A stretch of 12,605 nucleotides of DNA. Origin: Nitrospirota bacterium (lineage in GTDB: Bacteria > Nitrospirota > Thermodesulfovibrionia > Thermodesulfovibrionales > Magnetobacteriaceae). The stretch spans positions 1-12,605 of the forward strand of contig JADFXZ010000059.1 of assembly GCA_015233265.1 (NCBI GenBank), given 5' to 3'. Positions 1-6,035 of this stretch are shown piece by piece. The stretch's first letter is position 1. Each line of letters begins with the position of its first letter. Position numbers and translations under genes: made by a program. The notes under the pieces are model-generated. The model was not told the origin of the DNA. It saw nothing but the letters and a program-made list of their open reading frames with translations, and made no database searches.

Positions 1-219
1 CCCCTCAAGAAAAAAGGGGGGGCTGGCTGCTTTTCTATTGTGACACAGTCTGTTGGCGGGAATGACAGATTTAATGCAATAGAATTCTATTTATTGCATT
101 ATCCTAACTTCTGTGCAACAACAATACGCATATAGTGCGTTCGCCCTGCTATTGACGCCCATTTTATTGTGAGCATTGCTGTGTTATAATAATCATGATA
201 ATTAGTTGATATTCATGAG
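1..219. other. Non-coding stretch with small inverted repeats, upstream of IS21 debris
   Basis: I see no credible reading frame here. The visible structure is a 9-bp perfect inverted repeat (72-80 with 93-101) and a 5-bp repeat at 126-130 with 136-140 (ACGCA/TGCGT around TATAG). The stretch leads into the IstA remnant, so it may be decayed sequence of the same element or its old flank. I cannot recognise an IS21 terminus. Confidence 0.4.
72..101. repeat. Perfect 9-bp inverted repeat with a palindromic loop
   Basis: TAATGCAAT at 72-80 is the exact reverse complement of ATTGCATTA at 93-101. The loop region overlaps a second palindrome, ATAGAATTCTAT (79-90), centred on an EcoRI-like GAATTC. No T-run follows on either strand, so it is not a convincing intrinsic terminator. 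It could be a protein-binding site or a relic of a mobile-element end. Confidence 0.5.
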
Positions 220-449
220 TTGAATGAATGGCTCAGAGAGCATTGTCAAATACTTGCAGCTGGGCACGAACATTCTGAGTTCAAGGATCGCACCGTAGGG
301 GCGTATTTTGCCGATTAACGGTAACAAAACATTTTGAAGGGTATAAAGAGGTACCAGCGCGTGTAGCGAGTACTGCTCTTGTATCGTATGATAACAACCG
401 TAACAGAGTAGAAGCCTCTGCTGTAGGTAGGACAGGCTCTATGGCATGA
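220..449 (+). pseudogene. istA: Remnant of IS21-family transposase IstA (C-terminal part, frameshifted)
   Basis: Two plus-strand frames together read as the C-terminal part of an IS21 IstA transposase. Codons 220-315 give LNEWLREHCQILAAGH followed by EFKDRTVGAYFAD and then a stop (316-318). After a frameshift, codons 321-446 give HFEGYKEVPARVAS and then ALVSYDNNRNRVEASAVGR before a stop at 447-449. Both blocks resemble the region after the catalytic core of IstA, where the LNxWLR segment is followed by a V-x-x-D-x-NRYSV strand. The catalytic DDE region is missing, the frame is broken, and no istB helper follows. This is a dead fragment, recognised from motif memory rather than an alignment. 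Confidence 0.7.
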
Positions 450-465
450 AGAATGCGCTTGATGA

Positions 466-660
466 AGTATTGGCAACAAGCATAAAACAACGCAGTACAC
501 CGGAGAAGATAATTACTACAACTTCTGGAAGCCGAGATGGGAGAGCGAACTGTACGAAGTATCCGTTACCGTTTGGGACAACCAAGATTCCCTATGTACT
601 AAGGACTTAGATCGTTTTGACTTCTCTGGATCACCGGTTAATGAGACACTGGCACGTACT
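466..660 (+). pseudogene. Orphan protein fragment, C2-like ending (uncertain)
   Basis: The plus frame is open from just after a TGA at 463-465. It reads like real protein, with YTGEDNYYNFWKPRWESELY followed by EVSVTVWDNQDSL and RFDFSGSPVNET. A strand of the type ExSVTVWDxDSL is common near the end of C2-like calcium-binding domains in secreted proteins. No start codon with a ribosome site is visible and the preceding sequence is IS21 debris. The right edge is a guess: the frame stays open further, but beyond about 665 the opposite strand carries a better explanation (an Rpn-like tail). Identity is weak; it could be chance. Confidence 0.25.
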
Positions 661-665
661 TTTTG

Positions 666-869
666 TCAGGGTAGTTTCCTGCCTACAAATACTAACATTA
701 TCCTTAGCTCAATTGCCTCAAGCAAGCCTTCGCCTTTCCCTTCAAGTATTCCCTCAATCATTGCACGCTCACGGCCCTGTCTGAATCTCATATCTCTTTC
801 TAAGTCATATACCAATGCCATAGCCTCTGCCTCCTTTGCCACCGTAAGCCCAGCAGCGGTGACAGTTTT
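666..869 (-). pseudogene. C-terminal remnant of an Rpn/PD-(D/E)XK nuclease-transposase family protein
   Basis: On the minus strand an open stretch between TGA codons (870-872 and 666-668) contains VAKEAEAMALVYDLERDMRF, then RQGRERAMIEGILEGKGEG and a run rich in Leu, Glu and Ile. The D-x-E-x-D-M-R-F segment, then R-x-G-x-E-x-A-M-I-E-G with Gly/Glu repeats, matches the tails of Rpn-type proteins (recombination-promoting nuclease/putative transposase). The catalytic domain is absent and the fragment has no convincing start. I consider it a decayed relic, independent of the IS21 piece because it lies on the other strand. Confidence 0.5.
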
Positions 870-923
870 TCATATGTATCTGGCGCAGCGCATAAATGAC
901 GGCGCAATCTATATCGGCAGTGT

Positions 924-1829
924 TTACTTGCGCGCGATAATCTCCATTATCTTATCGTCGCTGAGCTTGCCGAATACCCCTATGAGCGTGTCTTCCATTG
1001 GGATTAACTGCCACTGTCCCTCGTATTTGTCGTCTATCTTGTATAACTGCCGCCCTCCCTTGTCAACCACCGTGTATTTTGTGCCCGTGGTTTTGAAAAA
1101 ATTCAGATACGCCGCTAATGTCTTTTCTGGCTGCGGGATAAGACAAATCGAGACCTTCTCCCCATCGAGGTCATATTCCCGCTCCAGTGCGTCGTGCACA
1201 AAATCAAGACCGCGATAGTTCTCCTTTATAAACTGTGTTGAGACGACCTTGCCAAACTTTGGAAATCTCTCAAACAGCGTAAACGGCTCCGCCTTCGCCC
1301 CTATCGATTTCTCTACGGCGGCGGCCATCTTAACAGCCGGTACCGCGTCGTTAAACGTGATGATCTTTATGTAATATCGCCCGGCAAAAAACATCACGCC
1401 GCGGGAGAGTGTATAACCCATTGTGCCAAGCAGGGCAGCGGAGGCACCTTTCGGTGCCTCGTCAGTCAGCACGGCAAATGCCTGTATTGGCTTGTCCATG
1501 TCGTAGATTTCTACAAGCGCCTCAGCCTGAGTGCCGGTCTTGGCGTAGTCATACACGGTCAGGTCTTTAAATCCCTTTGCGATGAAATACTCGGCGTGTC
1601 CGTCGTTATACTCATAGAGATTGTCCTTTGTAAACTGCCGCGGACGTCCGGCCTTTTTGTATCCCTCAATGTCGTCTGGCAGTTGGATTGTCTCAGCGCT
1701 GGCCTTTTGAAGCGTGAAATTCACCATCGCCGCGTCATACCTCTGCCCTGCCGTGTAGAGGACTGCCGCTATAATAGGCAGCAGTCCCAAAAGCAGATAG
1801 GGCGGCCATCTGAGAGCGCTGTTTTTCAT
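924..1829 (-). CDS. Membrane-anchored DUF6599-like protein
   Basis: A 301-residue protein with one N-terminal hydrophobic segment (about residues 9-28, YLLLGLLPIIAAVLYTAG), read as an uncleaved anchor or signal, then a soluble domain facing out of the cytoplasm. Residues 50-95 carry the pattern IEGYKKAGRPRQFTKDNLYE followed by YNDGHAEYFIAKGFKDLTV. This resembles DUF6599 proteins (a Gly-Tyr start, then an N-L-Y/F-x-Y-x-x-G-x-A-E block). No catalytic motif is recognisable and there are only scattered Cys/His residues. The start codon overlaps the stop of the upstream reductase by ATGA (1826-1829), so the two are translationally coupled and probably work together. Function is unknown; a periplasmic accessory role to the reductase is inference. 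Confidence 0.75.
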   Translation of the reverse strand: MKNSALRWPPYLLLGLLPIIAAVLYTAGQRYDAAMVNFTLQKASAETIQLPDDIEGYKKAGRPRQFTKDNLYEYNDGHAEYFIAKGFKDLTVYDYAKTGTQAEALVEIYDMDKPIQAFAVLTDEAPKGASAALLGTMGYTLSRGVMFFAGRYYIKIITFNDAVPAVKMAAAVEKSIGAKAEPFTLFERFPKFGKVVSTQFIKENYRGLDFVHDALEREYDLDGEKVSICLIPQPEKTLAAYLNFFKTTGTKYTVVDKGGRQLYKIDDKYEGQWQLIPMEDTLIGVFGKLSDDKIMEIIARK

Positions 1830-3019
1830 ACGTTAAATGTCAGTGTGCGGTGCGTATCGCGCAGCATCTCGGCAACTGGCAGGCCATACGGGCACGCCCC
1901 CGTGCATGTGGTATTCTTACACGTCAGACACGCCTCTGCCTTATTATTAAGACGGGCATATGAGGTCATCGCCCGCTTTTCCATCCCATAGTCTTTAAAG
2001 TACATCTGATACCTCAGCGACGCCGCTATCTCTACCCCATTGGCACACGCGCCCTCGCAAAGCCCACACCCCGTCCGGCAGTATGAACTGCCGTGTACGC
2101 TGGCATATTGATTGAGAATTCGCTCATCAGCCGCGGTGTATGCCTGCCCGGAGGCCGGAATGTAGTTATCGAGGTCAGCTACACTCTTCATCGAGACCAC
2201 AAGACCATTAACCTCCTCGTGCTTGAGCGTCCACTTAAAGGCCGACTGGGCAAAATCAGCGCCCTTAAAATCCATATTCATGTCCTTTGCCCCGGCCAGT
2301 GTCTTCATCGCCACAACCCCGATACCCTTCTTTTTGGCCTCCTTAAGGACATCGGGGATTTTGGGGAATTTCATAAAGTTAAACGCTGGCATAATCATAT
2401 CATAGTGGCCGCTGTTGACTGCCGCCATAAGCAGGTCTTCCATGTTCGTGGGGCCGTGTGAGGAGACGGCGAGGTGTTTGACCTTACCGGCCTTCTTGAG
2501 GTCTTGATACGCGGCCAGCATGTTTTCGTCAAGCAGGCGTTTTATTTCCTTGTCTTTGTCCTTGTCCATTTCACCCATGGCGTGGACGAATACGAAGTCT
2601 AAGTAGTCGGTCTTCATGCGGGAGAGTGAGGCATCGACGGCTGCGATGTACTGCTCTTTTGTAGTGCCAAGTGGTAAATGGCCGGGATAGGGCATAGGAT
2701 TACAGAACTTGGAGGCGATGATAATCTTATCGCGCTTGATGTTTTTCATGGCCTCGCCGATATAACTCTCTGATTTGCCGTAGTCCGGGGCAGTGTCGAA
2801 GTAAGTAATTCCCTTGTCAATTGCCCGCAGAACAAGGGAGGCAGATGGCAGGCCGCCGCAGCCGCAGGAAATATCGCTCATCTTCAGGCCGGTCTTGCCG
2901 ATTTCAGTATATTTCTTGATTGAAGCGATGTTTTCCTGCCCCGCCTCTACCTTTGGAGAAATAAAGGCCGATGCCGCCGCGGCAACAGCCCCGGCTTTTA
3001 AGAAATCACGTCTTTTCAT
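1826..3019 (-). CDS. Tat-signal aldo/keto reductase with C-terminal ferredoxin-type cysteine clusters
   Basis: A 397-residue protein. The N-terminus MKRRDFLKAGAVAAAASAF is a twin-arginine signal (RRDFLK plus an Ala-rich hydrophobic core), suggesting folded export. Residues 35-290 form an aldo/keto reductase barrel with the expected tetrad: D75 and Y80 (FDTAPDY), K104 (ASKF) and H146 (FVHA). The C-terminal region has C314-x3-C318-x2-C321-x3-C325 and C364-x2-C367-x4-C372-x3-C376-P, the layout of ferredoxin-like [4Fe-4S] binding seen in AKRs with a 4Fe-4S domain. The start was chosen because AAGGAGGA (3027-3034) lies 7 bases upstream; an upstream in-frame ATG at 3064 would bury the Tat motif. 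It overlaps the DUF6599 gene by 4 bases. Substrate and electron partner are unknown. Confidence 0.9.
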   Translation of the reverse strand: MKRRDFLKAGAVAAAASAFISPKVEAGQENIASIKKYTEIGKTGLKMSDISCGCGGLPSASLVLRAIDKGITYFDTAPDYGKSESYIGEAMKNIKRDKIIIASKFCNPMPYPGHLPLGTTKEQYIAAVDASLSRMKTDYLDFVFVHAMGEMDKDKDKEIKRLLDENMLAAYQDLKKAGKVKHLAVSSHGPTNMEDLLMAAVNSGHYDMIMPAFNFMKFPKIPDVLKEAKKKGIGVVAMKTLAGAKDMNMDFKGADFAQSAFKWTLKHEEVNGLVVSMKSVADLDNYIPASGQAYTAADERILNQYASVHGSSYCRTGCGLCEGACANGVEIAASLRYQMYFKDYGMEKRAMTSYARLNNKAEACLTCKNTTCTGACPYGLPVAEMLRDTHRTLTFNV

Positions 3020-3026
3020 GGTGTCA

Positions 3027-3034
3027 TCCTCCTT
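3027..3034 (-). promoter_or_regulatory. Strong Shine-Dalgarno that sets the reductase start
   Basis: The minus strand reads AAGGAGGA followed by 7 bases and then ATG at 3019-3017. This favours the internal start with the RRDFLK signal over the longer frame beginning at 3064. It also shows that the reductase-DUF6599 pair can be translated independently of the upstream restriction genes. Confidence 0.85.
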
Positions 3035-3097
3035 AAAATTATGTCTGTGTTTTTTGTCACACACGATTGATCATCAGCTTGTTTTAATCTATGTGAT

Positions 3098-4219
3098 TTA
3101 TTCGTCAGGATCATATTCTTCCTGATAATTGAATTCCGTCTTGCTCTGTAAAACGATCTCTTCTATTATATTTTTCAGGTATCCCTGCTTAATTGACTCT
3201 CTAAATCTATGCCTTAGAGAGTCAATATTTATGACTTCTTCGATACAATTCATGTACTTATCGACGATAGCCTTTACTGAATAAATTCGGCTTGCCTTGT
3301 TGCGAATTCCAGCAATAAGATTTTCTATAGACTCTTCTGATTTTATGACAAATGAGATCGGATATCTTTGTATCTTATCAATATCTAAGAAATATTTCTT
3401 TATATCTAAGTTTTCCGTTACCTGAAAAAATCTGCCAAGAGGTCTCATCACAAAGTCTATGCCGCCATCATTTGCATTGGTTCTTCCTGTCTTATAGAGA
3501 GATAAATTATCTTCATTTAATTTATCTATTTCGAAGCCCCAATATATTTTTTGATCATGGTAGTAGTATTTCAGGATTGCATAACTAACTATCTCAAAGA
3601 AACGGGCATCAACGTTTGGCGCAAGTAAATCTAAAATAAATATTTGCGCGTCTTCCAGATTTATGGATTCAATATCCTGTAATTTGACACAAGTATGAAT
3701 AAATCGTTCAGAGGCGTGTTTCTTTGTGTGGACATATTTATCAATAATCTCGATAATAACTCTGGCAATATTATAGGTTTTTGTTTTAAGTTTGACTTTT
3801 AACATGTTTTCAGCTATCCAATATCTGTTTGTTTCAAGATTTCTTATAATCGGCACATACTCAGATGCGGGAAAGAACTTTTGAAATTCAGAATTCATGC
3901 GGTTATTAAGAGCATGGTTCTGGAGTTTAGTGCCAAACGGTAGCTCTCTCTGCCTCTTAAATAATTTTGTAAACTCGGCCCCCTCATATTTGTCGTATTT
4001 GGCTCGTTTATCAAAGCCTTTTTCAATATAATCCTCCACTATGACATATATAGCGTATAAATTGGCAAAACTCCCACGGGCTTTGGAGCCTCTGTTGGCA
4101 GACCTTGTTTTCAATGAAATATATTGCAATAACTGGCTTCTATCAAAAATATCAGACGCGAGGCTGCCATACCTTGCTTCTAATACTTCATTGATTATAT
4201 CAGTAAATAGTTTTTCCAT
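3098..4219 (-). CDS. Putative type II restriction endonuclease (PD-(D/E)XK-like)
   Basis: A 373-residue cytoplasmic protein whose start lies 3 bases after the methyltransferase stop. The candidate catalytic region is in the C-terminal half: FFEIVSYAILKYYY (helix with E209), then TNANDGGIDFVMRPLGRFFQ with D255, and Q266-V-T-E269. A Gly-Gly-Ile-Asp strand, a turn, then a Q/E-x-(K/T) strand is typical of divergent PD-(D/E)XK nucleases; here the usual Lys position is Thr, so the exact active site is uncertain. The N-terminal 190 residues are rich in charged helix and show no domain I know. I do not recognise the named enzyme or its recognition site. Assignment rests on this motif and on the adjacent methyltransferase. 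The gene is A+T-rich, unlike the reductase downstream. No Shine-Dalgarno is visible, suggesting reinitiation from the methyltransferase. Confidence 0.7.
   Translation of the reverse strand: MEKLFTDIINEVLEARYGSLASDIFDRSQLLQYISLKTRSANRGSKARGSFANLYAIYVIVEDYIEKGFDKRAKYDKYEGAEFTKLFKRQRELPFGTKLQNHALNNRMNSEFQKFFPASEYVPIIRNLETNRYWIAENMLKVKLKTKTYNIARVIIEIIDKYVHTKKHASERFIHTCVKLQDIESINLEDAQIFILDLLAPNVDARFFEIVSYAILKYYYHDQKIYWGFEIDKLNEDNLSLYKTGRTNANDGGIDFVMRPLGRFFQVTENLDIKKYFLDIDKIQRYPISFVIKSEESIENLIAGIRNKASRIYSVKAIVDKYMNCIEEVINIDSLRHRFRESIKQGYLKNIIEEIVLQSKTEFNYQEEYDPDE
3192..3226. repeat. 13-bp perfect inverted repeat within the endonuclease gene
   Basis: ATTGACTCTCTAA at 3192-3204 is the exact reverse complement of TTAGAGAGTCAAT at 3214-3226, with a 9-base spacer. 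It lies about 95 bases before the stop of the restriction gene, in codons for the SLRHRFRESI region. In the minus-strand transcript it would fold into a stable hairpin. No U-run follows, so it is not a standard terminator. Confidence 0.8.
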
Positions 4220-4222
4220 ATA

Positions 4223-5080
4223 TTAAAAAAGACTAGGTTCAATAAGCTCTCTTTCAAATGTGCGGGCTTCCTTGAGTAACTTTTTACCTTGATATTCCTG
4301 CTGAATATCAAGTCTCCTTAAACCAATTTTTACATAATCTTCTTGCAACTCAATGCCAACTGAATTGCGATGTAAATTCTTCGCAACAAACGATGTAGTA
4401 AAGGTGCCGGAAAATGGATCCAAAACAACATCACCTATATTAGAACTAGCCTTAATTATTCTCTCTAATAATATTGTGGGTTTTTGTGTCGGGTGATTTT
4501 CATATTCATCCATGCGATATCTAACTCTAAAGAATTCCCATACATTGCCAGGTACTTTTTCGGAACTATAAATCTTAGGAGGTGTTTTTCTGTAATCTAT
4601 TAATCTTCTCTTCGCTCCAGTTTTTGCCTCTACTAAAATATCTCCTGCATTAAATGTATAGTTAGTGCTATCTTTCACACAAAATAAAATCGGCTCATAT
4701 AGAGAGCCATAGTATTTTTTAGCCTGAACTCCAGAGCTGTCATAATACCATACTATGCGTGAAATAATATTAAGCTTATCTCTTAAATAAATATCAAAGA
4801 ACGGCATAAACTGAGTAGATGTCATTACGTATAAACTTCCATTAGATTTTAATTTATTTATGCACATATCCATCCATTTATAGCACCAGCTTAAATAGTC
4901 TTCGTCTTTCGTCCATTTATCTTTATAATTGTTAAAAGATTTCCCTATATTATAGGGTGGATCGGCGAATATTAAATCAATAGTATTATCATCAATAACT
5001 CCGAGGGCCTCAATGGCATCACCCATAATTATCTTATGTTCATCAGTTCCAAAATATTTTAAATCAACTATATTCATCAT
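4223..5080 (-). CDS. Site-specific DNA methyltransferase, beta class, probable N6-adenine
   Basis: A 285-residue S-adenosylmethionine-dependent DNA methyltransferase. Catalytic motif IV is DPPYN (residues 40-44, IFADPPYNIGKSF), the form usual for N6-adenine enzymes. HPTQKP (196-201) and DPFSGTFTT (221-229, AdoMet-binding motif I) lie near the C-terminus, followed by SVGIELQEDYVKIGLRRL. The order motif IV, then motif I, defines the beta class. Motif I is a variant: F-S-G-T-F in place of F-x-G-x-G. Length is normal and the gene looks intact. Its start overlaps the stop of a 36-codon ORF by ATGA, and the endonuclease follows after 3 bases. It should protect host DNA from that enzyme. The recognition sequence cannot be read from the protein. 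Confidence 0.92.
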   Translation of the reverse strand: MMNIVDLKYFGTDEHKIIMGDAIEALGVIDDNTIDLIFADPPYNIGKSFNNYKDKWTKDEDYLSWCYKWMDMCINKLKSNGSLYVMTSTQFMPFFDIYLRDKLNIISRIVWYYDSSGVQAKKYYGSLYEPILFCVKDSTNYTFNAGDILVEAKTGAKRRLIDYRKTPPKIYSSEKVPGNVWEFFRVRYRMDEYENHPTQKPTILLERIIKASSNIGDVVLDPFSGTFTTSFVAKNLHRNSVGIELQEDYVKIGLRRLDIQQEYQGKKLLKEARTFERELIEPSLF

Positions 5081-5187
5081 TCACTGATCCCGCATGGAAC
5101 TAAACTATTCCATATAAAGTTATAGAGATTGTTTTCTGTGATATCAGAATATACTTTTCCTTGAAGTAATAAATAGGCTATTCTCAT
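5077..5187 (-). CDS. 36-codon ORF linked by ATGA overlaps between amrB and the methyltransferase
   Basis: The frame encodes MRIAYLLLQGKVYSDITE and then NNLYNFIWNSLVPCGISE. Its ATG overlaps the amrB stop (5184-5187), and its stop overlaps the methyltransferase start (5077-5080), both as ATGA. The base composition is A+T-rich like the restriction genes and unlike amrB. It is too short for a helix-turn-helix C-protein and shows no motif I trust. It may be a true mini-gene, a translational relay that carries ribosomes from amrB into the cassette, or the trimmed end of a gene at an insertion boundary. No Shine-Dalgarno is visible, so expression would depend on coupling. Confidence 0.4.
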   Translation of the reverse strand: MRIAYLLLQGKVYSDITENNLYNFIWNSLVPCGISE

Positions 5188-5990
5188 GTTACTATCACGC
5201 CCGCATATCCCACAACGCGGCCATAGTCGCCGCTGGCCTGCGCTGATGTGGTATATCTTACAAGCTCGGCCTTCACCGCACCCAGTTGCAAGGCGGCGTG
5301 CAGCATTATTGCTGCCGGCAGGAAGCCGCACATCGTTATGCGCTCCTTTTGTACTATATTGTACAGGCCGACGGGGTCAAGTTTTAATATCATATCGAGG
5401 GCGAGTTTGTCTTTTATTCTGGCCTGCGGTTCAGGCAGGTAGTGGCTCATGTCGGAACTCACGGCTATTACGATGGACTTATTGGCCTCTTTGATTATTT
5501 TGGCAAGGGCAATGCCTGCGGCCTGACACTCCTGAGCATCCAGGCCCATCACCGTTATTGGAAGAATATTTACGAACTTCGAGATATGCGCTATAAATGG
5601 CAGCTGAACCTCCAGCGAATGCTCAAACCTGTGAGCGCTGTGCTCTTCCTTGAAAATGCCGGTTTTTAAAAGTTCTCCGCCTATTTCTGAGTCTATATCG
5701 AACGTGTTCGTGGGGACTTCCCACTGTCCGCTTGACATCATCGAAAACTTCCCGCCGAGTCCTGTGTGATTTGGGCCTATCAAAATAAATGTATCAGGAA
5801 ACTTGATTTTTGAATAAACCTCCGCAGCGACTGATCCTGAATATATAAACCCCGCGTGCGGACTGATTATGCCAATGGCTTTTTGAGTGGAGTGAGCAAC
5901 GCCCGTCATACATGCCCCTACTTCAGCCGTGAGGGCAGCCTCTGAGGCGCTGTAAAAATGTCCTGCTACTGCCGCCGGTCTTATCGTCAT
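5184..5990 (-). CDS. amrB: AmmeMemoRadiSam system protein B (Memo-like)
   Basis: A 268-residue cytoplasmic protein of the Memo family, related to extradiol dioxygenase-type folds. Hallmarks in order: the N-terminal IRPAAVAGHFY; SPHAGFIYSG (H45); GPNHTG (H75); EHSLEVQLPF (123-132); SSDMSHY (H183); and MCGFLPA (C221). These are the conserved positions of the metal site. Length and the ending GYAGVIVT look complete. The start is supported by a GGAG-type site in TGGAGATG upstream of the ATG. The usual partners, AmrA (AMMECR1-like) and the radical-SAM AmrS, are not in this window. It follows dnaB by 45 bases on the same strand, so it is probably cotranscribed. The reaction of the AmmeMemoRadiSam set is not well defined. 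Confidence 0.93.
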   Translation of the reverse strand: MTIRPAAVAGHFYSASEAALTAEVGACMTGVAHSTQKAIGIISPHAGFIYSGSVAAEVYSKIKFPDTFILIGPNHTGLGGKFSMMSSGQWEVPTNTFDIDSEIGGELLKTGIFKEEHSAHRFEHSLEVQLPFIAHISKFVNILPITVMGLDAQECQAAGIALAKIIKEANKSIVIAVSSDMSHYLPEPQARIKDKLALDMILKLDPVGLYNIVQKERITMCGFLPAAIMLHAALQLGAVKAELVRYTTSAQASGDYGRVVGYAGVIVT

Positions 5991-6035
5991 ACTATAACAT
6001 CTCCATTTGCGGGCATTAGCTAATGCGAAGGGCTT

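Noticed and set aside
2..21. Possible terminator (CCCCT, A-rich loop, AGGGG) at the left edge
   Set aside because: The stem is only 5 bp and the expected T-run after it is missing on both strands.
859..1218. Plus-strand frame opposite the DUF6599 gene
   Set aside because: It is antisense to a gene with family motifs and a coupled start, and its translation is rich in Ser/Ile without domain features.
3020..3064. Longer start for the aldo/keto reductase
   Set aside because: It would place 15 polar residues before the Tat motif, and the strong AAGGAGGA site points to the internal ATG.
5077..5130. PCGI in the mini-ORF as a trace of LipB
   Set aside because: Four residues with no other LipB feature; too short to support a claim.
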